NCBI GenBank assembly: GCA_022826865.1
Contig: JAJDUC010000034.1
Coordinates: 1 to 37,367 of the forward strand
Length of the DNA: 37,367 nt
Reading direction: 5' to 3'
DNA from: Anaerolineae bacterium
GTDB taxonomy: Bacteria; Chloroflexota; Anaerolineae; Aggregatilineales; Phototrophicaceae
How positions within the stretch are numbered: the stretch's first letter is position 1; each line of letters opens with the position of its first letter. Positions 8,412-15,233 of the stretch are shown in pieces. The translations under genes were made by a program, and so were the position numbers. Below the pieces are notes generated by a model, which was given only the letters and a program-made list of their open reading frames with translations, was not told the origin of the DNA and searched no databases.

Positions 8412-9194
8412 CTAGGCGCTGACGCCCAGTTCGCGCAGGCGATCAATCGCCTGCATCAAGAATTGTGTTTCGGCATAGCGGGGCGCCGGTCCGTATTCCA
8501 TTGCGGGGGGAAATCCGGGATCACGGGCGGGCGCGGGATGCACAACAATCTCCACCAGGCCATCCAAGCCGGCGACGCGCCGACAGAATTCATCAACAGG
8601 TTGCGACATCCAACCTTGGATCGCTGTGATGTGGTCCGGCATATAAAAGCTGTCATGATCGCGGCGGCGCTGCGGGCGGTGAAAGGGGTTGTGCGGCGAA
8701 AGGTTGGCTCGGAAATCATGGCCCCGGACCCAGTCGACGCCGTACTTGGCCGCCAGTTCATGCACGATCCGCCGCAGCGGCTTGATCGAATGAAAATGAT
8801 GATGGGTCGAAATATGCTGCGGCCGGATCCCGACATCGGTGAAGCGCCGCAGTTGCGCATCCAGCTCTTCGCGCAGCCAGTTGACGGTATCCCGGCTGAA
8901 AAAATGCGAGCGCATGTACAAACTGAATTTGTTGCGGAAATCACGATCGTCCTTCAGCAGATGCGAATGGCGCGGGCCCTGTTCGCTGACGGGCCGGCCG
9001 TCGGTGAGCGTCAGGTGCGCGCCCAGATCCAAACCGGGCCGCCGGCTGAAAATGTCCAGGGCATGGCGATGGGCCGGGAAATTGGACATCACGCTGGCGG
9101 CGGTGATGTAGCCAGTCTGATGCAGATCGTCGACGGTCTGATTGATCGCTTCGGACAAGCCGCAGTCGTCCGCGGTGATAATCAGTCTTGGCAT
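8412..9194 (-). CDS. ChbG/YdjC/HpnK family carbohydrate deacetylase
   Basis: The protein has 260 residues and belongs to the ChbG/HpnK polysaccharide-deacetylase-like family, metal-dependent enzymes that remove N-acetyl groups from sugars. The N-terminus MPRLIITADDCGLSEAIN carries the DD metal motif. GAHLTLTDGRPV carries the first histidine, and PQHISTHHHFHSIKP the second histidine cluster. EIVVHPA, near the end, carries the late conserved HP. I chose the ATG at 9194 rather than the frame opening at 9221 because the homologous core begins there. It overlaps the phosphatase gene by 13 bases, suggesting translational coupling. The substrate is not clear: chito-oligosaccharide, hopanoid glycan or another acetylated sugar is possible. 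Confidence 0.88.
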   Translation of the reverse strand: MPRLIITADDCGLSEAINQTVDDLHQTGYITAASVMSNFPAHRHALDIFSRRPGLDLGAHLTLTDGRPVSEQGPRHSHLLKDDRDFRNKFSLYMRSHFFSRDTVNWLREELDAQLRRFTDVGIRPQHISTHHHFHSIKPLRRIVHELAAKYGVDWVRGHDFRANLSPHNPFHRPQRRRDHDSFYMPDHITAIQGWMSQPVDEFCRRVAGLDGLVEIVVHPAPARDPGFPPAMEYGPAPRYAETQFLMQAIDRLRELGVSA

Positions 9195-9766
9195 TGGGCT
9201 GTAGCCGGCCGGCCGGCCCATTGCGCCGCGAATTCATGCAGGACGTGATTTTGACTGCGCGTCAGGTGAATGAAGGGGCGCACGCGCTTGATGCGCCGCA
9301 AAGCCGCCTCGGGCGACAGCCCGGTCGTAACCAGGTAGGCGGCCGTCATCGTTGGCGCCCGGCCACAGCCGACAGCGCAATGAATGTAGACCTTGCCGCC
9401 TCGCTCGATTTCGGCGCGGATGAAGGCGCATCCGCGATGCAGGTCGGCCAGGGTCGGCGGCGTATTGTCGACCGTGGCCAGATGCAAATGCCGCTCGCCG
9501 GCGATGCCTTTTTCTACATCGCAATGCTCCTTGCGCATGTTGACGATGGCGCTGATGCCGAATTCGCGCATGCGCTTGTAGCCGCGTTCGAAATGTTGCC
9601 CGCCGAGCAGCAATTGCGGCGTAACCGCGCTCAAAGCCCAGACGGGCGCGCCGGCCGCGCGGCGGTAGATCTGGTCCAGCCAGCGCAGGGCGACGGCGCG
9701 GGGACCGGCGCTCAGCAAGCTGCCGATGCGCATGATGGGGTGGGGCGGTTTGTGAACCTTTTCCAT
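9182..9766 (-). CDS. Dual-specificity protein phosphatase family
   Basis: The protein has 194 residues and the cysteine-phosphatase signature VYIHCAVGCGRAPT near residues 140-153 (H-C-x5-R). The preceding acid loop HLATVDNTPPTLADL supplies the general-acid aspartate. The usual Ser/Thr after the arginine is alanine here, which may slow phosphoenzyme turnover; this is inference. The N-terminus has a short hydrophobic, basic region. The frame is open to 9952, but the ATG at 9766 is chosen because a TATAAT box sits at 9773-9778 and the extra upstream frame runs into repeat DNA. The 3' end overlaps the ChbG start by 13 bases. Confidence 0.85.
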   Translation of the reverse strand: MEKVHKPPHPIMRIGSLLSAGPRAVALRWLDQIYRRAAGAPVWALSAVTPQLLLGGQHFERGYKRMREFGISAIVNMRKEHCDVEKGIAGERHLHLATVDNTPPTLADLHRGCAFIRAEIERGGKVYIHCAVGCGRAPTMTAAYLVTTGLSPEAALRRIKRVRPFIHLTRSQNHVLHEFAAQWAGRPATAQCQD

Positions 9767-9772
9767 GGCGGC

Positions 9773-9778
9773 ATTATA
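9773..9778 (-). promoter_or_regulatory. Extended -10 box (TGC-TATAAT) giving a probable leaderless mRNA
   Basis: The minus strand reads TGCTATAATGCCGCCATGG. Only six bases separate the hexamer from the ATG at 9766, so the normal start of transcription would fall on or next to the A of the ATG. There is no room for a Shine-Dalgarno sequence. Confidence 0.6.
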
Positions 9779-9825
9779 GCATAGCCGCAGCCGGCGGCAG
9801 TCGGAGATTAAACGTTCGCCCTGGG

Positions 9826-9950
9826 CAATCGCTTCAAAATTGACATCCGACGAGATCACAAATTCAAACTGACATTTAACCATCGAGTACACCGAGGGTC
9901 GCGTAGGTCGCGTAGACACTGACCGCCGACACTGACCGCCGCTCGCCCGC
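9826..9950 (-). repeat. Composite 13-mer/9-mer repeat block with a type A-like terminus
   Basis: At 9897-9940 the plus strand holds two perfect copies of GGTCGCGTA (9897-9905, 9906-9914), then two perfect copies of GACACTGACCGCC (9915-9927, 9928-9940). The same block, inverted, occurs at 21832-21875, and a single-unit form at 37305-37326. The left flank GGGCAATCGCTTCAAAATTGA (from about 9830) resembles the inverted terminus of type A elements (copy A2). The body between them has diverged. No gene is seen here. Confidence 0.65.
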
Positions 9951-9972
9951 ACACGCAGTTTCCCCTTATGCG

Positions 9973-10000
9973 GTAGGGGCGACCCGGCGGGTCGCCCGCA
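9973..10000. repeat. Isolated GGGCGACCC hairpin, related to type B
   Basis: The arms GGGCGACCC (9977-9985) and GGGTCGCCC (9989-9997) form a perfect 9-base-pair stem with loop GGC, preceded by GGTAG. The sequence resembles the hairpin at 8298-8317. It could act as a transcription terminator for either strand but has no T-tract. The following bases to 10057 hold no gene that I can support. Confidence 0.6.
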
Positions 10001-10068
10001 AGCCTGCCCAATTCAAGCATTGGATTTAGTGAGAAACTCGCAAAAGGAACCTAGAACTCTGTGTCCTC

Positions 10069-10220
10069 AGTAAACGCAAGTAAGTCATGCAAAATCTGAA
10101 GAACGGTGTAGGGGCGATTCGGTCGCCCGCCGACACAAGCGCGGATTTTCGGGCGACACACAGTGTCGCCCCTACATATCGACCTTATGCTGAATTTCGC
10201 CTGACTTACTTGCGTTTACT
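10069..10220. repeat. Type B palindromic element, copy B3, with perfect 19-bp terminal inverted repeats
   Basis: The termini AGTAAACGCAAGTAAGTCA (10069-10087) and its exact reverse complement (10202-10220) bound a 152-base element. Inside are hairpins at 10112-10128 (GGGCGA arms) and 10151-10171 (GGGCGACAC arms). GTAGGGGCGA (10108-10117) also pairs with TCGCCCCTAC (10166-10175) over a distance. An 11-base direct repeat with one mismatch abuts both ends (TCTGTGTCCTC 10058-10068, TCTGTGTTCTC 10221-10231), which fits a target-site duplication. There is no coding capacity, so any mobility must rely on a transposase elsewhere. Confidence 0.88.
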
Positions 10221-10332
10221 TCTGTGTTCTCTGTGTTTAATGAAAGATTTGTAGCGATTGCACTGCACGTTCGCAACTGCCATGCCTTTGTGATAACTTA
10301 GGGTATATCGTCGTCTCGAGAAAGGCAGCGCA

Positions 10333-10881
10333 ATGAGCGCGATGGAACGGTTGGCGGGCGCCGCCGCCCCGATTCTTCTGCACCCGTATATCCGCCGTGT
10401 CCGCCGCAACCACGGCTTGGAACACGCCACCATTCATATCCTCAATCGGCGGCGATACCGGCTCTCCGGCCGCAGCAGCGACAAGGGATTTGTTCTTTTG
10501 GGCGACGCGCCGACCGAACAGGTGGAGAGCGCTGTCGCCGAAGCGCTGCAGCGCATGAAAGCGGGCGAGCGCAAGCTGGCGATTCATCCCAATTGCGGGA
10601 CAAATCTGGTGACAACCGGTTTGCTGGCGACGGCGACAGCTTTCCTGGGTTTCGCCGGGCGCGGGCGCCGCCAATGCTGGGAGCGATTCCCAACGATGAT
10701 GGTTCTTATGATGGCCGTGGTCTTTGTGTCGCTGCCCCTGGGCTTGAGTTTGCAGCGGCATTTCACAACCGAAGGCGATCCGGGCGAGATGGAGTTGGTC
10801 AGCGTCACGCGGGAAACGATGACCCTGCCGTTCAACGGGCAGGAAATCACGCTGCACCGCATCGCGACCCATCAGGCTTAG
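10333..10881 (+). CDS. Hypothetical membrane protein, DUF6391-like
   Basis: The protein has 182 residues. The conserved-looking segment VRRNHGLEHATIHILNRR (about residues 18-35) and AIHPNCGTNLVTTGLLATATAFL (about 82-104, shown with its hydrophobic helix) match what I recall of the DUF6391 family of Chloroflexota and Cyanobacteria. The family name is given from memory. A second hydrophobic segment, MMVLMMAVVFVSLPLGLSL, follows at about 120-138. The C-terminal 40 residues look like a soluble beta-rich tail. A good Shine-Dalgarno GAGAAAGG (10318-10325) sits 7 bases before the ATG. The holA gene follows 7 bases after the stop, so the two probably form an operon. The biochemical role is unknown. 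Confidence 0.75.
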   Translation: MSAMERLAGAAAPILLHPYIRRVRRNHGLEHATIHILNRRRYRLSGRSSDKGFVLLGDAPTEQVESAVAEALQRMKAGERKLAIHPNCGTNLVTTGLLATATAFLGFAGRGRRQCWERFPTMMVLMMAVVFVSLPLGLSLQRHFTTEGDPGEMELVSVTRETMTLPFNGQEITLHRIATHQA

Positions 10882-10888
10882 CTGAGGC

Positions 10889-11878
10889 ATGAGCGCGCCA
10901 CCGACATTTTACATTTTTCACGGCGATGACAGCTTCAGCCGCGATATCGCCCTGGAACGCATGCGGACGGGGCTGGGCGAAGATGGCGATCTCAGTCGGT
11001 CGGAATTTGATGGCGGCGATACCACAGTGCCAGAGGCGCTGGCGGCGGTTAAATCTCTGCCGTTTCTGGCGGAGAAGCGACTGGTCATCGTAACAGGCTT
11101 AATCCGCCAAACCGGGCGCATGCGCGGCGGAAAGCGCGCGGCCGAGCGCCTCATCGCGGAATTGCCCAATCTGCCGTCTTATGCGCGGCTGGTGCTGGTG
11201 GAAGACCCGGAGCTTGCGGCGAGCAATCAAGTGCTGAAAGCGGCGCAAAAGATGAAGAATGGATTCATCAAAGAATTTCGCGCGCCGCAGAACCTGGCGC
11301 GCTGGATCATAGATCGCGCCAAATCGGAATACGATGTCGCAATAGCGCCAAGCGCCGCGCAGGCCATCGCCTCGGTCGTGGATGATGACCTGCGGCGCGC
11401 CGACAACGAGCTATTCAAGCTGGCGGCCTATGTCGATGGCGAGCGCGCAATCGACGAAGCTGATGTCGCGGCTTTGACGCCCTACCTGCCCGAAGCCAAT
11501 GTCTTCGAGATGGTGGACGCGCTGGCGAAAGGCGATGGCAAGCGGGCGCTGGAATTGATCAAACAATCCTTGCGCGACGACCCGCGCGAGGCCGGCTTCC
11601 GGCTTTTCGGGCTGATCGTGCGGCAATTCCGTCTCTTGGCGATGACGCGGGATCACCTCGACCGGGGCGGGCGGCCGCATGCGCCCGCGATCGCCAAGGC
11701 TGTCGGTGTGCCTCCATTTGTGGCCGGCCGGCTGGCGGCCCAGGCGGGGCGCTTCCGCGCCGCGGAATTGGATGCGATACTGAAGCGGCTGCAGCAATAT
11801 GACCAGGATATGAAGACCGGTCGGATCGACGCGCGGCTGGCGCTTGATCTCTTGGCGACCGGTCTGGCGAATGTTTGA
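10889..11878 (+). CDS. holA: DNA polymerase III subunit delta
   Basis: The 329-residue protein is of typical delta length and is the subunit that opens the sliding clamp within the clamp-loader complex. The N-terminus FYIFHGDDSFSRDIALERM is the family start (Y/F-x-x-x-G-D-D/E). EALAAVKSLPFLAEKRLVIV (about residues 48-67) is the second conserved block. The Lys/Arg-rich middle leads to domain II (RWIIDRAKSEYDVAIAPSAA), DNELFKLAAYV, and the collar domain with NVFEMVDALAKGDGKRALEL. The usual zinc site is absent, as expected for delta. It is 7 bases after the DUF6391-like gene, and GAGG precedes the ATG closely. Confidence 0.93.
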   Translation: MSAPPTFYIFHGDDSFSRDIALERMRTGLGEDGDLSRSEFDGGDTTVPEALAAVKSLPFLAEKRLVIVTGLIRQTGRMRGGKRAAERLIAELPNLPSYARLVLVEDPELAASNQVLKAAQKMKNGFIKEFRAPQNLARWIIDRAKSEYDVAIAPSAAQAIASVVDDDLRRADNELFKLAAYVDGERAIDEADVAALTPYLPEANVFEMVDALAKGDGKRALELIKQSLRDDPREAGFRLFGLIVRQFRLLAMTRDHLDRGGRPHAPAIAKAVGVPPFVAGRLAAQAGRFRAAELDAILKRLQQYDQDMKTGRIDARLALDLLATGLANV

Positions 11879-11914
11879 CTTTGTTCCCCGCCCATATAGA
11901 CAAGGATGAATGCG

Positions 11915-12487
11915 ATGAGCCAGGAAACATTGGAGCGATTGGATGAGATGGAAGCGCCGCCGCCCGCCGCGGATGATGCGCGCCCGGCGCCGATTGACGT
12001 CAAGGATTTGATCGACAGCCTGCTGGGTTGGCGCGAGGAATTGACGGACGCGCTTGAACAGATGTCGCGGGAAGCCTTCGAGCGCCTGATCCTGCGCGTG
12101 CTGGATAAAGATGGCGTCAGCGGCATCGAACTGAGCAGCACCAACGACACGATCGAAGGGATGGGCGTGTTTGGCGGCGGCGGTTTTCTGTCCTTCCGCG
12201 TGTCCTTCCGCTGCATCCGCGGCGGCGGGCGGATAAGCTCGGCCGAGGTGGACGATTTCCGCCGCGGCGTGATGGTGGGCCGGGCGGACAAAGGCTTGCT
12301 GATCACGACGGGCAAGTTCACACAGGAGGCGTCGCTCAAGGCGGCGAGCGATCGCGCGCCGGAGATTCGACTGATTGATGGCGAGGAATTGGTGGACAAG
12401 CTGAAGGACTTGCAGCTGGGCGTGCGGACGGAGCAGGTGCTGGTCGAGCGGGTGATTATTGAGCGGGAGTGGCTGGCGGGGGTCTGA
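11915..12487 (+). CDS. Mrr-type nuclease-fold protein with lost catalytic residues (pseudoenzyme)
   Basis: The protein has about 190 residues. The C-terminal 130 align by eye with the Mrr nuclease domain of the neighbour at 12916: FLSFRVSFRCIRGGG against FLSFRVVFQCKRHDG, then ADKGLLITTGKFTQEA against ADRGLIVTTGRFTKGA. The catalytic GGID is TIEG here, and the QxK motif is R-C-I, so DNA cleavage is unlikely. The N-terminal 50 residues are acidic and proline-rich; there is no winged-helix domain. The start at 11915 is preferred over 11906 because AAGGA at 11902 gives an 8-base spacing. It lies just downstream of holA (36 bases). The fold could still bind DNA or dimerise with the active Mrr; that is inference. 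Confidence 0.8.
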   Translation: MSQETLERLDEMEAPPPAADDARPAPIDVKDLIDSLLGWREELTDALEQMSREAFERLILRVLDKDGVSGIELSSTNDTIEGMGVFGGGGFLSFRVSFRCIRGGGRISSAEVDDFRRGVMVGRADKGLLITTGKFTQEASLKAASDRAPEIRLIDGEELVDKLKDLQLGVRTEQVLVERVIIEREWLAGV

Positions 12488-12528
12488 GCGCGCGAAGCGA
12501 CTGAATAGCCAGTGTACTAGTAATATCT

Positions 12529-12534
12529 TATAGT
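12529..12534 (+). promoter_or_regulatory. Putative -10 box (TATAGT) of the small coiled-coil protein gene
   Basis: TATAGT at 12529-12534 lies 38 bases before the ATG at 12573. No clear -35 box is visible. Confidence 0.35.
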
Positions 12535-12572
12535 GTTAGCGCAGTCATACGTTGCAGGCGGAGAGGATTGAC

Positions 12573-12770
12573 ATGGCGCTTTCAGATACAGACACGTTGA
12601 ACTTCGAACGAAGGCTATCGGCTTTGGAAGAGAGAAGCGCAAGTCAAGCGACAAAAGAGGATCTGGCAATCTTGCGAGCGGATCTGATTGGTGTAAAAGC
12701 CGATCTGATCAAGTGGTTTATCGGAACGCAAATTGCGCTGGCTGCGCTGATTATCTATCTTCTGCAGTGA
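12573..12770 (+). CDS. Small coiled-coil, tail-anchored membrane protein, 65 aa
   Basis: The N-terminal part (about residues 5-42, LNFERRLSALEERSASQ ... LAILRADLIGVKADL) has heptad-like spacing of leucine and isoleucine with charged residues, suggesting a coiled coil. It includes a near-repeat LRADLIG/VKADLIK. A single C-terminal helix (WFIGTQIALAALIIYLL) would anchor it in the membrane with almost nothing beyond. Similar small proteins are common in bacteria and resemble DUF1640/CCDC90-type tails; I do not assign a name. The start at 12573 is supported by GGAGAGG at 12560-12566; the TTG at 12552 is less likely. It sits between the two Mrr-like genes on the same strand. Confidence 0.65.
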   Translation: MALSDTDTLNFERRLSALEERSASQATKEDLAILRADLIGVKADLIKWFIGTQIALAALIIYLLQ

Positions 12771-12771
12771 A

Positions 12772-12876
12772 CTCCAAATCTATAGCCGGGAACCGATCCA
12801 CGATAAGGAGCGCTTGTGGCTCGACGCACGGACAGAGCAGGTGATTATTGAGCGGGAGTGGTTGGCGGGGGTTTAG
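12772..12876 (+). pseudogene. Remnant of a third Mrr-like C-terminus
   Basis: In the frame ending with the TAG at 12874-12876 the DNA encodes ARTEQVIIEREWLAGV and then stops. This copies the last residues of the Mrr-like protein at 11915 (VRTEQVLVERVIIEREWLAGV in part), less five residues. Upstream, EPIHDKERLWLD is weakly alignable with EELVDKLKDLQLG. DNA identity over 12837-12876 is very high. There is no start codon or nuclease core, so this is a broken leftover of a tandem copy. It begins right after the stop of the small coiled-coil gene. Confidence 0.75.
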
Positions 12877-12915
12877 TGTGGCATATGTACACGTAAGAGT
12901 TGGCGGACAATACCT

Positions 12916-13794
12916 ATGAAGAAGATCCACTTCTATGAGCTATTCAACCCGACCTTGCAGGCGCTTCAGAAACTGGGACGTTCCGGAACAAACCAAGAAA
13001 TTCACGACGAAGCGGTGCTTATCCTTGGACTTTCCGATGAAGAGATTGCGGAGCTGCATAAACCAGGTCAAGGTAATCAAACTCGCATCGCGTACAGACT
13101 ATCGTGGGCAAGATCCTGGTTAAAACGCTACGGACTCATTGAGAATTCCAGTAGGGGTGTTTGGTCGCTTACGGCAAAAGGCCTAGCCACACCTGAGGTT
13201 GATGGGAAAGAAGTAGTGCGTAGCGTAAATGACATGGTGAAACGAGAACATAAGGCGAAGTCAGGCCACGAACAGTCGGAATCGGAAGATACCGATGAGA
13301 CGTTGCCAGAGGCGGATGATACCGCTCGCGAAGAAGAATGGCGTCACCAACTCTATTCTGTGCTGATTGACATGGATCCCATATATTTTGAACGGCTGTG
13401 CCAAAGAATACTACGTGAAAGCGGCTTTACAAAAGTTGAGGTTACAAAAGCCAGTCACGATGGCGGCATTGATGGCAAGGGTCTTTTGCAAGTCAATGAT
13501 TTCTTGTCTTTTCGAGTCGTGTTTCAGTGCAAACGGCACGATGGGTCCGTCGGTCCGGACGTCGTACAAAAGCTGCGGGGAGCTATGCCCGGCAACGCGG
13601 ATCGAGGTCTAATCGTCACAACCGGTCGCTTTACAAAAGGCGCAATTGACGAGGCCGCTCACGAGCACAAGTCTCCGATTGAATTGGTCGACGGCGAGGA
13701 CCTGATCAATCGGCTAAAAGTATTGGAACTTGGTGTGTCGACTGAGATGGTTGAAAAGGTCACCATCGACCCCAACTTCTTCAAGAATATCTAG
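12916..13794 (+). CDS. Mrr-type restriction endonuclease
   Basis: The protein has 292 residues in the standard Mrr order. The N-terminal winged-helix domain (about residues 1-95) ends in a YGLIENSSRGVWSLTAKG segment typical of Mrr_N. An acidic linker (SEDTDETLPEADDTAREEE) follows. The nuclease domain (about 140-275) carries DGGIDGKG and FRVVFQCKRH, that is the D...QxK catalytic set of the PD-(D/E)xK fold, then LIVTTGRFTKGA. Mrr enzymes cut methylated or otherwise modified DNA and act in defence. The gene is visibly less GC-rich than its neighbours and has no close operon partner on its 3' side, where cobU converges 4 bases away; both suggest transfer. All catalytic residues are present, in contrast to the homologue at 11915. 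Confidence 0.9.
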   Translation: MKKIHFYELFNPTLQALQKLGRSGTNQEIHDEAVLILGLSDEEIAELHKPGQGNQTRIAYRLSWARSWLKRYGLIENSSRGVWSLTAKGLATPEVDGKEVVRSVNDMVKREHKAKSGHEQSESEDTDETLPEADDTAREEEWRHQLYSVLIDMDPIYFERLCQRILRESGFTKVEVTKASHDGGIDGKGLLQVNDFLSFRVVFQCKRHDGSVGPDVVQKLRGAMPGNADRGLIVTTGRFTKGAIDEAAHEHKSPIELVDGEDLINRLKVLELGVSTEMVEKVTIDPNFFKNI

Positions 13795-13798
13795 CCCC

Positions 13799-14341
13799 TC
13801 ACTTCAGCCGCCAAGGTATCCCCGCCACCAAGAGAATCACCTCATCCGCGCGCTCGGCCACGCGCTGATTCGCCCGGCCCAGCATGTCCCGATACAAAAC
13901 CCCCAGTCGCGTCGGCGGCACGACCCCCATGCCCACCTCGTTGCTGACCAGCAGCCAGGTCGCGTCCGAGCTTGCGTAAAGCTCAAGCAGGCGATCAACT
14001 TCCGCCAGGGCGGCGGCATTGGCTTCGTCCTGCCTTGTAGACTCCGGCAGTTCGAGCAGGATGTTGCTCGTCAGCATGGTGAGGCAATCCAGCAGAAGCA
14101 CATCATAATCGCCGACGCAATCGGCAATTTGCCGCGCCGCCTCCCGCGGCGCTTCCAGCGTCCGCCATTCGGCCGGTCGGCGCGCGCGGTGATCGGCGAT
14201 GCGCCGGCTCATCTCGGCATCCTGCGCCTCGGCGGTGGCGACGAAGAGCACGCGTCCGCCATGCTCTCGCGCCCATTGCGCGGCGTAACGACTCTTGCCG
14301 CTGCGGGCGCCGCCCAGCAGGAAGATCAGTCGCCTAGGCAT
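13799..14341 (-). CDS. cobU: Adenosylcobinamide kinase / adenosylcobinamide-phosphate guanylyltransferase
   Basis: The 180-residue bifunctional enzyme of late cobalamin assembly phosphorylates adenosylcobinamide and then adds GMP. The P-loop FLLGGARSGKSRYA lies at residues 7-20. The segment RIADHRARRP carries the histidine that takes the GMP in this family. LLLDCLTMLTSN (about 82-93) is the Walker B-like strand. EVGMGVVPPTRLGVLYRDML is the conserved C-terminal block. The start overlaps the cobS stop by 8 bases (14334-14341), so the two are translationally coupled. It converges with the mrr gene. Confidence 0.95.
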   Translation of the reverse strand: MPRRLIFLLGGARSGKSRYAAQWAREHGGRVLFVATAEAQDAEMSRRIADHRARRPAEWRTLEAPREAARQIADCVGDYDVLLLDCLTMLTSNILLELPESTRQDEANAAALAEVDRLLELYASSDATWLLVSNEVGMGVVPPTRLGVLYRDMLGRANQRVAERADEVILLVAGIPWRLK

Positions 14342-15041
14342 ACATCGCCGCCAGCGCCAGCAGACAGATCAACTCGCTCAATTCGCAGATGGCGCCGTAG
14401 ACATCGCCGGTGATCCCGTCGCCGAGGCGCCGCCCCGCCCAGCCGCCGAATATCTGCGTGAAGACAAAAACCAGCAGCCAGGGAATAAGCAATATGGCTT
14501 GGGTCATCAGCAGGCAGACGCTGGCGGATGCGATAATGACCTGCCGCGGACCCAAACCCGGGCGGAAGCGCGCGCCCAGTCCATTGCCGCCGGCATAAGG
14601 CAGGCGCTGCGCCGCCCAGACCATAGCCCAGCGTCCCAAGACCGGCGCCAGCCACAGCGCTTCCGGCGGCGCGGCGCGTATCGCCAGCCACTTGCCCAGG
14701 AGCAGCAGAACCAACCCGGCGACCGCCAAGACGCCCGCGCGCGGATCTTTCATGATTTCTCGGCGACGGGCGGGATCGGCGCTGGCCAGCAGGCCATCGC
14801 AGCAGTCGCCGAAGCCATCCAGGTGCAGACCGCCGCTGATAAGGACCCAGAAGGCCAGCACAAGAAAGGCGCTCAGGTCGCTGTCAAGCGGCGACCAGGT
14901 CGCGACCGCGGTCAGCGCGCCGCCGATGACGAGGCCGACGAGCGGGAACCAGGCGAATGAGCGGCCCGGTTGCGGAACCAGGGTCGCGCCCATTGGCAAA
15001 ACAGTCAGAAGAGAAAATGCGGCGCGAATCTCTCTCAGCAT
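14334..15041 (-). CDS. cobS: Adenosylcobinamide-GDP ribazoletransferase (cobalamin synthase)
   Basis: The 235-residue integral membrane enzyme joins adenosylcobinamide-GDP to alpha-ribazole, the last assembly step of the cobalamin lower ligand. The N-terminus AAFSLLTVLPMG and the motif GGLHLDGFGDCCDGL (D-x3-D, about residues 91-105) are diagnostic. KDPRAGVLAV follows. Several hydrophobic helices span the rest, the last near SELICLLALAAMYA. The gene pairs with cobU downstream. No cobT or cobC lies nearby, and no recognisable cobalamin riboswitch lies in the 190 bases upstream, so the rest of the salvage pathway must be elsewhere. Confidence 0.94.
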   Translation of the reverse strand: MLREIRAAFSLLTVLPMGATLVPQPGRSFAWFPLVGLVIGGALTAVATWSPLDSDLSAFLVLAFWVLISGGLHLDGFGDCCDGLLASADPARRREIMKDPRAGVLAVAGLVLLLLGKWLAIRAAPPEALWLAPVLGRWAMVWAAQRLPYAGGNGLGARFRPGLGPRQVIIASASVCLLMTQAILLIPWLLVFVFTQIFGGWAGRRLGDGITGDVYGAICELSELICLLALAAMYA

Positions 15042-15192
15042 GTCCTTTGACCCTCAGCGTCAGGTTCTTGCGGGCGCGCGAACGGCATGCGCTCGGCGCG
15101 TTCCGGTTACCTCCATGCCAGAGTCTAATGAATAGCCGGGCGCGCGCAAGGCGCCTTTGCGCGTCAATACGCTGGGGCGAGCCAATGCAGGT

Positions 15193-15198
15193 TATACT
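15193..15198 (+). promoter_or_regulatory. Putative -10 box (TATACT) of the DUF1697 gene
   Basis: TATACT lies 35 bases before the ATG at 15234. The same hexamer is found before two of the tandem membrane genes at 31315 and 33385. Confidence 0.4.
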
Positions 15199-15233
15199 TG
15201 GCGCAGCTTGAATGATTGAAGCGGGGCATTGTC

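Noticed and set aside
9767..9952. N-terminal extension of the phosphatase to 9952
   Set aside because: It would be encoded by repeat DNA and would cross a TATAAT box next to the ATG at 9766; the phosphatase domain does not need it.
15042..15190. Cobalamin riboswitch upstream of cobS
   Set aside because: I looked for the conserved B12-box features on the minus strand and saw none that fit. A covariance search (Rfam RF00174) would decide.
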